From contig CBDCME010000044.1 of assembly GCA_965218865.1 (NCBI GenBank), positions 1 through 64,000 on the forward strand: DNA of 64,000 nucleotides, in the 5' to 3' direction. The stretch's first letter is position 1, and the number at the start of each line of letters is the position of its first letter. The position numbers were made by a program, and so were the translations under genes. The notes under the pieces are model-generated. The model was given only the letters and a program-made list of their open reading frames with translations, ran no database searches and was not told where the DNA came from. Below, in pieces: positions 17,738-26,830 of the stretch. Source of the stretch: CBDCME01 sp965218865 (GTDB lineage: Bacteria > Pseudomonadota > Alphaproteobacteria > JAAXGF01).

Positions 17738-18514
17738 TCAGGCGTCGCGGCCGCGGGCGACGAAGGGGGGGTTGGCGAAGCCGTCCTTGCCGTAGACCAG
17801 CTCCTTGCCGTCGAGCGAGCGGACGCTGCCGCCGGCGGCCCGCAGGACGGCGTCTCCGGCGGCGGTGTCCCATTCCATGGTCCGGCCCAGGCGGGGATAG
17901 AGGTCGGCCTCGCCGGCGGCGATGAGGCCGAACTTCATCGAACTGCCGGCGCTTCTTTCGTGCTTGATCGTGTGAGCGGCCAGGTAGGTGTCGGTTTCGG
18001 CGTTGCGGTGGGAGCGGCTGACGGCGGCCACCAGGCCATCGGGCGGCGCCGGGCGGGCAGAGATCGGCTCGCTGGCGGCCCCGCCGCGGCGGACGTAGGC
18101 CGCGCCCGGCCCGGTGGCGAAGAAGGTCACGACAATCGCCGGCACGGTGACCACGCCCATGACCGGCTTGCCGGCCTCGATGAGGCCGATGTTGACGGTG
18201 AACTCGCCGTTGCGGTTGATGAATTCCTTGGTCCCGTCGAGGGGATCGACGAGCCAGAACGGGTCCTCGCCAACCTCGGGGATGTCGCCGGCGGCGAAAC
18301 TTTCCTCGGCCACGATCGGGACCTCGGGCGTGAGGGCGCGCAGGGCCGTCTTGATGTGGCGCTCGGCGGCTTCGTCGGCCTCGGTGACCGGCGACGAACC
18401 AGCCTTGGTCCGAACCGCGGCCCCATCCTCGTAAAATTTCATGATCACCGCGCCGGCCTCGTCGGCGATACGGCACAAGGCTTCGATAAGACCGGAATCG
18501 GGTGCTCGGTTCAT
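17738..18514 (-). CDS. cysQ: 3'(2'),5'-bisphosphate nucleotidase CysQ
   Basis: 258 residues of the inositol monophosphatase superfamily. Metal-binding motifs: PVTEADEAAE, IVAEES, DPLDGTKEF and, near the C-terminus, WDTAAGDAVL. DPLDGTKEF and the overall length point to CysQ, which removes the 3' phosphate from PAP formed during sulfate assimilation. The enzyme is cytoplasmic. No sulfur genes are adjacent. It is intact and transcribed towards the repeat boxes at 17.5-17.7 kb. Confidence 0.9.
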   Translation of the reverse strand: MNRAPDSGLIEALCRIADEAGAVIMKFYEDGAAVRTKAGSSPVTEADEAAERHIKTALRALTPEVPIVAEESFAAGDIPEVGEDPFWLVDPLDGTKEFINRNGEFTVNIGLIEAGKPVMGVVTVPAIVVTFFATGPGAAYVRRGGAASEPISARPAPPDGLVAAVSRSHRNAETDTYLAAHTIKHERSAGSSMKFGLIAAGEADLYPRLGRTMEWDTAAGDAVLRAAGGSVRSLDGKELVYGKDGFANPPFVARGRDA

Positions 18515-18605
18515 GGGTTGCCACCGTTGTCGCGAATCGGCCTGGCGGCGCCGGTTCGAGGAGCGCTTTGTAACACGAACTCCGCCGGGCGCCTATTGTG
18601 GCGCC

Positions 18606-18785
18606 ATGAGCGCCCGCGACGACTATTGGGGGTGGGGCATCTTGGTCTCGGGACCGTTCCTCGACAAGATTACGTTCGTCGGCCTCGGCGACGACCCCGG
18701 GGCCGAAATCGCGGCCCTGGCGGGGCGCCAGGTGCTCGGTCTCTACGAGGCCGACGTCGCCCAGGACCTGGCGCTCAAGACGTGA
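18606..18785 (+). CDS. Small conserved-looking protein (59 aa)
   Basis: MSARDDYWGWGILVSGPFLD leads into KITFVGLGDDPGAEIAALAG and ends LYEADVAQDLALKT. The protein is acidic and soluble. Codon use matches the host, and it sits alone between the divergent cysQ and the convergent channel gene. No family was recognised. Confidence 0.5.
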   Translation: MSARDDYWGWGILVSGPFLDKITFVGLGDDPGAEIAALAGRQVLGLYEADVAQDLALKT

Positions 18786-18813
18786 CTCCCGCGCTCTGGG
18801 GGCCCGGCCCCGA

Positions 18814-19929
18814 TCACAAGTTCTCGCCGAGGTGGGCGAAAAGGAGATCGCGCCACCAGTCGCCGCGGATTTCCTTGAGGAGAATCCTGTTGACGGGCTC
18901 GCGAAGGCGGCTGCGAGGGGGGAAGGCGATCCCGTAATGTTGGGGTTCGACCGTCGCCGCCAATATCGCCAAGCTTCCGTGATGGTCCTCCCGGATCAGG
19001 TAGCGCAGCAGGGGCGCGTCGTGAACCAGGGCGTCGATGTCACCTTCCGCGACGGCCTCAAGACCGGTCCCGGCGTCGTCGAAGGTCAGAGTTTCGACGT
19101 GTTGCTTGGACAGGTAAGCGGCGCCGGTCGTCGAGTCGACGCTGCCAACCCGGACGTTGGGCAAATCCTCGGGACCGTCGATCGCGGGCTGCAGGCTTTC
19201 GACCGTGAGCGTCGTCGCGATCGTGGCCGTGAAAATGGAGATGACGACGATGGAGGTGAACATCCAGATCACCGCGAGGGCGCGTCCCCAGGTCGTCACC
19301 GGAACCTTGTCGCCATAGCCGACGGTCGTCATCGTCACGGCCGACCACCAGATGCCCGCTTCGATTCCCTTCTTGGCGCCGCCGCCGAAATGCTTGGCGT
19401 TGCGCTTACGTTCCAGCACCCAGAGAACGAATCCGAAGCCGATCACGATCGCCGCGAGAATGCCCACGGGAGCCAGTATCGCAGCCGAGAAAATGCGCGT
19501 CGTGGTGGCGAGCCAATCGCTGGTGTCGTGGGCGACCACGGCGATGCCCAGCCCCGTCGCGTAATAGGTGTGGGAGAAATCGATCAGGGTTTCCCGGTCG
19601 TGGGATATGGTGAGCGCCGCCAGCGCCAGGTCGAACTCGCCGCTCCTAACGCCCTCGATGAGATTCCCGAGGCCGGCCTCGCTGAATTCGTAGGCCAGCC
19701 CCAATTGGGTCGCGATTCGGCGCCACAAGGCGATGCTGATCCCATCCCATTCGCCGTCGTCGTTCTTGAACGCGAACGGGACCGCTTCCTTGGTCCCGAC
19801 GATCAGGCGCTTATTCCAAAGAATCTCGCTATTCACGAAGGCGCGGTCGGCGGCGGGGCCCGGAATCGGCGATACCACCACCAGCAGGCAAGCAACGGCG
19901 AGGCCCTTCATCGCGTTTCGCGGTCTCAT
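18814..19929 (-). CDS. GluR0-like ligand-gated potassium channel
   Basis: 371 residues in the layout of prokaryotic ionotropic glutamate receptors. A signal peptide (1-27) is followed by the first half of a periplasmic solute-binding domain (about 40-135, VGTKEAVPFAF and DLALAALTIS). Next come TM1 (about 148-171), a pore loop with TTVGYGD at 201-207, the potassium selectivity filter, and TM3 (about 217-240). The second half of the binding lobe (VRVGSVDSTTGAAYL) ends the protein. Amino-acid-type ligand binding would gate potassium flow in the inner membrane. The start may be Met 7. The frame is intact and apparently monocistronic. Confidence 0.85.
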   Translation of the reverse strand: MRPRNAMKGLAVACLLVVVSPIPGPAADRAFVNSEILWNKRLIVGTKEAVPFAFKNDDGEWDGISIALWRRIATQLGLAYEFSEAGLGNLIEGVRSGEFDLALAALTISHDRETLIDFSHTYYATGLGIAVVAHDTSDWLATTTRIFSAAILAPVGILAAIVIGFGFVLWVLERKRNAKHFGGGAKKGIEAGIWWSAVTMTTVGYGDKVPVTTWGRALAVIWMFTSIVVISIFTATIATTLTVESLQPAIDGPEDLPNVRVGSVDSTTGAAYLSKQHVETLTFDDAGTGLEAVAEGDIDALVHDAPLLRYLIREDHHGSLAILAATVEPQHYGIAFPPRSRLREPVNRILLKEIRGDWWRDLLFAHLGENL

Positions 19930-20141
19930 GGCGTTCCGATTGTCGTCATCTCCAGCCGGGCGCGCCGGAAGATACCACCGGCGGGGCGGTCGCGGGAAAG
20001 AAATCCCGGAGTTCGACGGATCGGCCCCCGGCTCGCGCCACCAATTGTTAACGAATGCCGGCGATCATGGAGGTTGCGGGTTCAGCTTTGCCGCGGCCAG
20101 CCCCTTGACGGGGGGGCGGCGCGGCGCTCGAAAGGGACGAC

Positions 20142-20512
20142 ATGGAGGATCGTTTGATGGCTCTTATGACTCACGCGAGGTCCGCGGCAATCGCCGGAGT
20201 GGCCATGGTCCTGGCGGCGACCACGGTCGGGGCCCAGACCTTTCTCTGCAACCCCGAGGTGGCGGGCCAGCTCAGCTACCAGGCTTCGCGCCGTTGCGAA
20301 TGCCGCTTCTTCGCCGAAAGCAAGGCCCACGGCACGCCCTCTGGATACCGCTGGGACTGCAACATCCTCCACACGGCCGCTGCGGCCCGGAAATCCCGGC
20401 CACGTTCGAACCCCAGTACTACGGCGATTTGCCCTCGGCCGTGAGCCTCGACAAGGCCATCACGATTATCGACCAAACCAACGACCAAGACCAGACGAAC
20501 ACCAACAATTAG
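20142..20512 (+). pseudogene. Small secreted protein with frameshift
   Basis: The signal peptide ARSAAIAGVAMVLAATTVGA precedes a Cys-containing mature part (FLCNPEVAG, RRCECRF, YRWDCNILH). At about 20375 the frame changes; the other frame continues RCGPEIPATFEPQYYG and ends DQTNDQDQTNTNN at TAG 20512. In its own frame the first part runs into a Pro/Arg-rich tail, typical of a frameshift. Start at 20142 or 20157. No family was recognised. Confidence 0.5.
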
Positions 20513-20650
20513 GCCTCACCGAGGCCCCTTAACGGCGCGGCGTCATCGAACCAACACCGTCATGCTCACCAACCGTAATTTTCCGGGGCCCACGATGGCG
20601 ACGGCGTTCTTCGCCGACCCGGCACCTCGCCGACACAAAAATCCGAACAC

Positions 20651-20758
20651 CTAGTGCATCGACCCAAACGGAGGCGACAGCCGAAGTTTGGAAAGTTGAT
20701 GCATCGACAAAGGCCTGGTGCACGGGGCGTGAACGAAGTGAATGCGCCGGTGCACTAG
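20651..20758 (+). repeat. 109-bp palindromic MITE, copy 2
   Basis: Same CTAG-bounded double-hairpin as 5845-5953, one G shorter in the G-run (108 bp). Intergenic, 26 bases beyond the 3' end of the lipoprotein operon. Confidence 0.85.
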
Positions 20759-20784
20759 CGCTCGCGTTCCCCTGGATCAGCTCG

Positions 20785-21234
20785 TCAATCCACTTGATGA
20801 GCCGTCAGAAACATCGATTTTTGGAGAGCCGTGAAGAAATCCTGGTAGGGTTTCGGGTCCTTGATGTATTGCAATTTATATTGGGCGTTGGCGCGAACGA
20901 GCAGCTGCGTCTCGCCACGTGGCCTGACGGTCACGGACATGCGCAACTGATAGGGCCTGCCAAAGTCGCCCTGGCCGAGTTTGGTTCCGCTTACCGTGCC
21001 CAATACGTCGTCGGCTTTGTCCAGGACGAATCCCAGGTCCTGCATCGTCGCCATGACGGTCCGCAACGTCGTGGGTTTGTCGGTCGTGTCGAACGCGCGA
21101 GTTTGAAAACTTCGCAATTCAACTTGACTTTTCGAGATAGCGAGTGCCTGCTGCCGCGAGTCGGTTTGACAGAATTGCGCGGTCAATAGGATGACGGCGA
21201 TGGGGACCAAGGCGAGCCTCGCGACGATTTTCAT
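20785..21234 (-). CDS. Secreted/lipoprotein-like protein, paralogue of upstream gene
   Basis: 149 residues: a hydrophobic N-terminus with a possible lipobox (TAQFC), then QTRAFDTTDKPTTLRTVMAT and LGFVLDKADDVLG, which align with the next gene's QTRRFDTNDEATILSASAAV and LGFTLDESETNLG. Its start overlaps that gene's stop by four bases. The two look like a tandem duplication within an operon of envelope lipoproteins. Function unknown. Confidence 0.75.
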   Translation of the reverse strand: MKIVARLALVPIAVILLTAQFCQTDSRQQALAISKSQVELRSFQTRAFDTTDKPTTLRTVMATMQDLGFVLDKADDVLGTVSGTKLGQGDFGRPYQLRMSVTVRPRGETQLLVRANAQYKLQYIKDPKPYQDFFTALQKSMFLTAHQVD

Positions 21235-21806
21235 ATGTCGTGCGCCTCCAAGAAAACCGCTTTCGACAATGCCGCGAAGAACTCCTGATACATCACCGGG
21301 TCGGTAAGGGATTCAGCCTTCGACAATTGGCCGTAGGTGTCCCATACGAGGCGTTGGAAGGTGATCCGTACCCTTGTAGACTTATTTTCCTCGCCAACGA
21401 TACGAGTCACAAGGGAAACACGAATTTTCTGGTTATCATCCCAGGGCATTGCAGCACTGCTTCCACCAGCGGCGGCGCTTAGTGCGGAAATAAGAATCGC
21501 CGCGACGACTTGCTGGGCTTCGACGGCGCCTCGGTTCTTGGAGGCAACGATCAACCCGAGATTCGTCTCGCTTTCGTCAAGAGTGAATCCGAGGTCCTGA
21601 AGGACAGCCGCGGATGCGGAAAGGATTGTTGCCTCGTCGTTCGTATCAAACCTTCGGGTTTGTATCTGGCGCTGTTCCAAGCTCTCCTGTGTGAGCTGCA
21701 GCGCTTCCTTCGGTATTGTATCTTGACAGCCCGTAAGGCCAATTACGCCGAGCAACGCCACGGCGATTACGTATCGCGACCCTTTTCGATCTTGCATACG
21801 CGGCAT
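21231..21806 (-). CDS. Lipoprotein, tandem paralogue
   Basis: 191 residues with a clear lipobox (GLTGC) near residue 27. The mature part holds RFDTNDEATILSASAAVLQD and a beta-rich C-terminal half (IRVSLVTRIVG, RVRITFQRLVWDTYG) ending VMYQEFFAALSKAVFL; the downstream paralogue ends similarly (PYQDFFTALQKSMFL). It is probably anchored in the outer membrane. Overlapping stops and starts indicate one transcript with its neighbours. Confidence 0.8.
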   Translation of the reverse strand: MPRMQDRKGSRYVIAVALLGVIGLTGCQDTIPKEALQLTQESLEQRQIQTRRFDTNDEATILSASAAVLQDLGFTLDESETNLGLIVASKNRGAVEAQQVVAAILISALSAAAGGSSAAMPWDDNQKIRVSLVTRIVGEENKSTRVRITFQRLVWDTYGQLSKAESLTDPVMYQEFFAALSKAVFLEAHDI

Positions 21807-21829
21807 TGGATCCTCCCCGGTTGCCGACG

Positions 21830-22300
21830 TTAAAATCGTGACGCGTGGTACGCGAAATCGCGAACGGTGCTCTCCTCATTAAACTTGATAATCACCGTGA
21901 TCGTTCTTTGCTGGGTTTCGGTCGCGCCAGCTGACGAGCCGTAATACGGGAAAACCGCGCCACCAACCAATGCCGGGCCGACGAGGGCACCCCCGAGAAC
22001 GAGGGCCGATACGCCCCCGCGGCTCTCCGAATAAACTCTAGTCATCGATATTCTGTCGTAAATCCAAACTTCGCGACCCTCTTCGTCGGTCGAGACGATG
22101 TTCGGGGAACCGAGTACCTCGGCCACCTTCGCGCCACTCATGCCGACCCGAACTTCGCGCTGCACGGTGCCAACCGTGAGGCGATCACCTTCGCCATCTT
22201 GAACCGCGGCCCGATGCTCTTGAGCCGTCTTACATCCATAAGGCAGAGCGATGACGGCAACGATTATACCGCATTTAAATAAAGTAGAAATTTTCCGCAC
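21830..22300 (-). CDS. SmpA/OmlA-like lipoprotein
   Basis: 156 residues from GTG 22300, chosen because GGGAGGT precedes it. The lipobox is ALPYGC. The mature part has VGMSGAKVAEVLGSPNIVST and GREVWIYDR, the G-M-(x)-VxxxLGSP...W pattern of SmpA/OmlA small lipoproteins, followed by a glycine-rich hydrophobic segment. It is first gene of the three-lipoprotein operon, 23 bases before the next. Such proteins often attach to outer-membrane assembly machinery, but here the role is unknown. Confidence 0.7.
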   Translation of the reverse strand: MRKISTLFKCGIIVAVIALPYGCKTAQEHRAAVQDGEGDRLTVGTVQREVRVGMSGAKVAEVLGSPNIVSTDEEGREVWIYDRISMTRVYSESRGGVSALVLGGALVGPALVGGAVFPYYGSSAGATETQQRTITVIIKFNEESTVRDFAYHASRF

Positions 22301-22512
22301 TCGCACCTCCCAGAAAACTCTTCCCAAAAAATTATTCCATGAACCAAACAAGTGAAAATTGCACAAATCAATTCGCATCACCGTTGCCTGTCGTTAGCAA
22401 AAGATTTGGTCGTTACAGGTCGCACCCGAATCGACCGATTCTTGGACCGCTGCAAGGAGGGGGAAGTGAGGTGGAGCCCATCCTTTGGACAGGGTCGCGG
22501 CCTTTTTAAGTT

Positions 22513-22568
22513 GGACTCCCGCCGAGGCCTTCCTCAAAAACCTCGATGTTGCACTTGAGTTGTGAATT
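22513..22568 (+). mobile_element. IS30 right-end remnant
   Basis: CTCCCGCCGAGGCCTTCCTC and TGTTGCACTTGAG repeat the 3' end of the IS30-type element at 26831-27857 (its 27810-27857 part). Only the terminal 55 bases remain. The rest of 22301-22996 holds no gene; a G/C stem with T-run at about 22637-22667 resembles a terminator. Confidence 0.7.
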
Positions 22569-22996
22569 CAACGCCTTAATATTGAGCGTATGGTGCTAAT
22601 GGGCGCCACTGATAGGCAACCTACACCTACCGTTCTGAAGCGGGCTCGATGGGCCGGCTTTTTTATTTCGGAAAATTGAATGTCGGTTGGAACTGTTATG
22701 TAGTTCAGCCCTGATCGGGGCACTGATTGGGCCCGATCGTGGCGGAGACGAGGTTCTGGTTCGAATAGCTGCCGTCGAGTCTGCGGGCCTATCGACGCTT
22801 GCGGACCAGCGGCGTATTCGCTTCGATCCGACACCGGATCAGTCGGGTATCGTCCCGTCCGGCGCTGATACTTCGGTCGCGTAGTGTCAGTCCAAATTTT
22901 GTGTCTCCAATGTTTGCTTCACACAAACATAGAATCACAAGTCACTCAAACTACTAAATTTTGTTCGAACGGGATCTTAGACTGCTATTACTCCAG

Positions 22997-23105
22997 CTAG
23001 GGCATCGACCCAAACGGAGGCGACAGCCGAAGTTTGGAAAGTTGATGCATCGACAAAGGCCTGGTGCACGGGGGCGTGAACGAAGTGAATGCGCCGGTGC
23101 ACTAG
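22997..23105 (+). repeat. 109-bp palindromic MITE, copy 3
   Basis: CTAG-bounded copy with G instead of T just inside the left end. Copies 3 and 4 lie 433 bases apart in the same orientation and bracket a small gene. Confidence 0.85.
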
Positions 23106-23221
23106 GGGCGTCCCGTGAGCGAAGAGGGCGTAGAGCGCAGGCTGACCACGACCCTCGCTACCGACGTTGTCGGTTGACCGCCGGTCTGGCGGCACACGGC
23201 CCGATTGGCTAATGTGCCGCA

Positions 23222-23419
23222 ATGTCTTTCCTCCTGCGCCATATCGCCCGCTACGCGGCACAAAAACTAGCCTCCCATCCCTGGGCGAGGGAAAAGGCGG
23301 CCAAGGCCGCGCGCGTCGTCGGCGGCGAGGCCAGGCAGATCGCCCGCAGCAATGACAGGGCCCGGGCCGCCGGGCGGGCCCTCTGTCGCGCCATGAATAA
23401 GCTGCAGGGCGATCGATAA
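23222..23419 (+). CDS. Small basic protein (65 aa) between two MITEs
   Basis: MSFLLRHIARYAAQKLASHP with AREKAAKAARVVGGEARQIA and RAAGRALCRAMNKLQGDR: a helical, Arg/Ala-rich protein with host-like codon use. No strong ribosome-binding site. The gene is flanked directly by MITE copies 3 and 4, a layout that could let the whole segment recombine or move. Family not recognised. Confidence 0.5.
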   Translation: MSFLLRHIARYAAQKLASHPWAREKAAKAARVVGGEARQIARSNDRARAAGRALCRAMNKLQGDR

Positions 23420-23538
23420 AATCCCGAATCGGTCGCTTGTACCATCGGTCATGTAGGATGACCGATTAAGCGTTCCAGCGCCACGCAGGCTTTCCTCGCT
23501 CAGCTCACGGGCGCGCGGGTCGCGCTGGCTATCAACCA

Positions 23539-23647
23539 CTAGTGCATCGACCCAAACGGAGGCGACAGCCGAAGTTTGGAAAGTTGATGCATCGACAAAG
23601 GCCTGGTGCACGGGGGCGTGAACGAAGTGAATGCGCCGGTGCACTAG
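23539..23647 (+). repeat. 109-bp palindromic MITE, copy 4
   Basis: CTAG-bounded copy, same orientation as copy 3. Sequence is essentially the consensus. Confidence 0.85.
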
Positions 23648-24336
23648 GTGCATCTGCGGAGATCCAAGACGAAGCCACCAATCTCTTCTACTCGCCTAAA
23701 GGAAGCATACACGAATTTTGGGGGCGATTTCACGGTGTGAGAATCATCGGGCGGCGTCGCTGGGTCATCCACTCCGGGCATGACTTTCTGGCCGATGGCT
23801 CCGCCATGAACGGCGCGAATCTCGAAGGTGCCAACCCCCACCGTCCAGCCACTCCCCAATCTCATCCGTCAGGCCACCGTCTCAACCTAACCGCCCGGGC
23901 TTTTGCCCCTTTTACAAAAAGTGGCCTAATAGGGAAGTTGGGCTAGTGACTGATATTCCTGAGGGCACTTGTTGCCCACGCCGGAAAAGGTAATCTCTCA
24001 AGTGGCGATGTAGGTCCCGCACGGGCATCTGCATCGGCGTCGCCGAACGTTCATGATCGGCAACTGATCACCGGCACCCCATCCGCGGCCGACAGCCGCG
24101 GAAGCGCGGAGGCGGTCCCGGGGTCTTTTCTTGTCCCACGGCAGGGGCACGAAACCTGGCCAGCCATAGAACCGGATTTCTGACCGCCCCGCCATGATGG
24201 GGTTTCGGTCCAGCATTGACACCGTGGTGCGTGGACGATGCAAGGAAAGGAGGATGTCAACAACACGCCACATCTGAAACATGGAAGTCGACGGAGAGGT
24301 TTCCGAAATATGATCAACAATGGGAGGGGTTTGAGA
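23648..24336. other. No gene seen
   Basis: About 690 bases with only short, unsupported frames. The last 100 bases serve as leader to the inositol-phosphate synthase gene, with TGGGAGGGG just before its start. Confidence 0.4.
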
Positions 24337-25473
24337 ATGAAGAGCATTAGGGTGGCGATTGCCGGCGTTGGGAACTGTGCGAGTTCCTTGGTCCAAGGGC
24401 TGGAGTACTACAAAAACCGTGATGAAGGTGCAGTTGCCGGCCTCATGCATGCCAAGATCGACGATTGGGGGCCGAGCGACATCGGGGTCGTGGCCGCCTT
24501 CGAAATCGACCGCCGCAAGGTCGGCAAACCGATAGAGGAGGCGATCTTTGCCAAACCCAATTGCACCAAGGTTTTCCAAGGCGTTTTGCCGGTTTCCGAG
24601 GTTGTGGTGCAGATCGGACCGATCCTCGACGGCGTGGCGCCCCACATGGCCGATTACGCGGACGACGAGGCCTTCCGGCCGGCCGATGAGGAACCGGTCG
24701 ATGTCGTCCAAGTCCTCAAGGATGCCAAGGCCGAGGTTCTGGTCTGCTACATGCCGGTAGGCTCCGAGAAGGCGGTTCGGTACTATGCCCGGGCCTGCCT
24801 GGAGGCCGGCATGGCCATGGTCAACTGCGTTCCTGTGTTCATCGCCTCCGATGCAGAATGAGCGGAAAAGTTTTGCGACGCCGGGCTGCCCATCGTCGGC
24901 GACGACATCAAGAGCCAAATTGGCGCGACCATTGTGCACCGGACCCTTACGCGCCTGTTCGGGGACCGCGGCGCGCCGCTGGATCGGACCTACCAGTTGA
25001 ACACGGGCGGGAACACCGATTTCCTGAACATGAAGGCCCTCGACCGCCTGAAGTCGAAAAAGATCTCCAAGACGGAATCGGTGCAGTCGCAACTTGATGA
25101 ACGACTAGATTCCAGGAACATTCATATTGGACCATCCGATTACGTGCCGTGGCAGGACGACAACAAGATCGCCTTCATTCGCATGGAAGGTCGCGGTTTC
25201 GGGGACGTGCCGCTGGAGCTGGAGATCAGGCTGTCGGTCCAGGATTCAGCCAATAGCGCGGGCGTCGTTATCGATGCGGTCCGGTGCGCCAAACTGGCTC
25301 TAGAGCGCGGTATTGGCGGTCCTTTGGAAGCCGTTTCAGCCTATTACATGAAAAGCCCGCCGAAGCAGATGCGCGATTCGTTAGCCTGCGATTTGACCGA
25401 CGCGTTCATCCAAGGGAGCGACGCCCGAGAAGTTGCCGATGAGGAAAGCCCTCAAATCGTCGCTGGTGAGTAG
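24337..25473 (+). pseudogene. Inositol-3-phosphate synthase with in-frame TGA
   Basis: 378 codons in one frame broken by a single TGA at 24859-24861. The start MKSIRVAIAGVGNCASSLVQ is the NAD-binding end. After the stop the same frame continues AEKFCDAGLPIVGDDIKSQI, TLTRLFGDRG and QLNTGGNTDFLNM, the catalytic core. Homologues have Trp at the TGA position (SD-x-EW-AEKF), so TGG to TGA is a one-base nonsense change. Neighbouring intact genes stop at TGA, so it is not a sense codon here. The enzyme would turn glucose-6-phosphate into inositol-phosphate for the adjacent CDP-alcohol transferase. Confidence 0.85.
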
Positions 25474-25655
25474 TGCCGCCGGTCAGGTTGCCAACAACGG
25501 GCCGCCGGGTGGTGGCGACACAATCTTGACCGTGGATTCGCTCTGGGTGGCGCGGTTGCTCGTGCTCCACCGCGAGGTGCGGAACGCGGTCGCGAAGGCC
25601 ACCCGCACGGGAACAGGGTCCAGAAACGCGAAGGGCGACGAGGTCACCCGAGGCC

Positions 25656-26306
25656 TTGCGTGAGGCCGAGCGGCGACTGATGCACGACCAGGGCCGCAAA
25701 ACCCGGGACGGGCCGGTGGCGCGCCATCTCAACCGGCCGGTTTCCCGATGGCTCAGCCGCTATCTGGTTTGCACAGCCGTGAGGCCCAACCAAATTTCCC
25801 TGGCCTCCTGGTTGCTGTCGTGTATTGCGGCGGGATTGATGGCATTGGGCGGCTATCCTGCCCTGGCCGCCGGTGGCGTGCTGGCACAACTGGCCTCGGT
25901 CGTCGATGGTTGCGATGGCGAAATCGCCCGGCTGAAGCATTCGCAGAGCGAGTTTGGCGGCTGGTTCGACGCGGTCCTCGACCGGTATGCCGACGCCATC
26001 CTGTTGTTCGGCCTGATGTGGCACGAATTCTCTGCGACTGGCACGAACCTATCCGTCGTGCTGGGGTTCGCGGCGATTGTGGGGTCGTTTCTGAACAGCT
26101 ACACGGCGGACAAGTATGATGGGTTGATGGCTCAGAGGCTGCGCCGCGCCTCATACTTCCGGCTGGGTCGTGACGTACGGGTTTTTCTCATCTTCCTCGG
26201 TGCCATCTTGAACCAGCCGCTATTCACCCTTGGTGTCGTCGCTTTGGTGATGAATGTGGAAGTGGTTCGAAGGGTCGTGATTTGGAGGCGTGCTGCTTCG
26301 TCGTAG
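25656..26306 (+). CDS. CDP-alcohol phosphatidyltransferase (inositol-lipid or DIPPS-type)
   Basis: 216 residues from a TTG, with the motif VDGCDGEIARLKHSQSEFGG and WFDAVLDRYAD complete (both Asp pairs and the Arg), and about six TM segments. The N-terminus REAERRLM...DGPVARHLNRPVSRWLSR resembles the join region of bifunctional IPCT/DIPPS enzymes, in which a cytidylyltransferase precedes this domain; that domain is missing here. Its position after inositol-phosphate synthase supports use of an inositol-phosphate substrate. The 180 bases between the two genes may be the scar of the lost domain. Confidence 0.75.
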   Translation: MREAERRLMHDQGRKTRDGPVARHLNRPVSRWLSRYLVCTAVRPNQISLASWLLSCIAAGLMALGGYPALAAGGVLAQLASVVDGCDGEIARLKHSQSEFGGWFDAVLDRYADAILLFGLMWHEFSATGTNLSVVLGFAAIVGSFLNSYTADKYDGLMAQRLRRASYFRLGRDVRVFLIFLGAILNQPLFTLGVVALVMNVEVVRRVVIWRRAASS

Positions 26307-26318
26307 CGAATGAATGTC

Positions 26319-26427
26319 CTAGTGCATCGACCCAAACGGAGGCGACAGCCGAAGTTTGGAAAGTTGATGCATCGACAAAGGCCTGGTGCACGGGGGCGTG
26401 AACGAAGTGAATGCGCCAGTGCACTAG
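26319..26427 (+). repeat. 109-bp palindromic MITE, copy 5
   Basis: CTAG-bounded copy starting 12 bases after the CDP-alcohol transferase stop, with one substitution near the right end (CCAGTGCAC). Confidence 0.85.
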
Positions 26428-26617
26428 GTTGGGCTCCAAGGGCGGGTGTTGAGATCAGCCACAGCGATGTCGTCAGGCTTTCGTATAGGCTCTCACAACA
26501 TAATCGATGCAGGGGCAAATCCTGCTGGGGCCTTCGGTAATGCGATCCGTTTGCCGAAAAACCAAGTTCTTCAGGAGACCATCGCCCACCTGCTGACCAC
26601 CCCGTTGGCCGTCCGCC

Positions 26618-26790
26618 CATCCACGTTCGGCGCTACTACGCCAGTTTCGGCTATCAGGCTGGAAGCTGGGACCAGAAGCGGCGCGTCGTGGCCAAGGTGG
26701 CACCCCGGCGAGCTGCTGCCGAGGGTCGGCATACCTTGCCAATCCCGGCTTATCTCGGTCGTCTGCCTCACACCCGCACGGCATATTCAC
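26618..26790 (+). pseudogene. IS1380-type transposase remnant
   Basis: RRYYASFGYQAGSWDQKRRV continues VAKV in one frame, and WHPGELLPRVG in another, matching the IS1380 stretch that normally reads as one block. About 55 codons survive, with a frameshift. The surrounding 26428-26830 has no other gene. Confidence 0.65.
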
Positions 26791-26830
26791 TGTCCAAACC
26801 CTCTGTTTGGCGCCGATGTGCCGACCCTAA

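Noticed and set aside
23539..23647. Short proteins such as VHRPKRRRQPKFGK encoded by the 109-bp repeat
   Set aside because: The same peptide appears at each repeat without a start signal or conserved flank; it is open by chance or by selection on the repeat. Only copy 6 lies within a plausible gene.
22997..23647. CRISPR array suggested by repeated units
   Set aside because: The units are 109 bp, unevenly spaced and lie around a gene; no short direct repeats with uniform spacers exist in the window.
24859..24861. In-frame TGA read as Trp or selenocysteine (alternative code)
   Set aside because: rpsP, trmD and other intact genes end in TGA, homologues have Trp not Cys here, and no SECIS-like hairpin is evident just downstream. 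A nonsense mutation is simpler.
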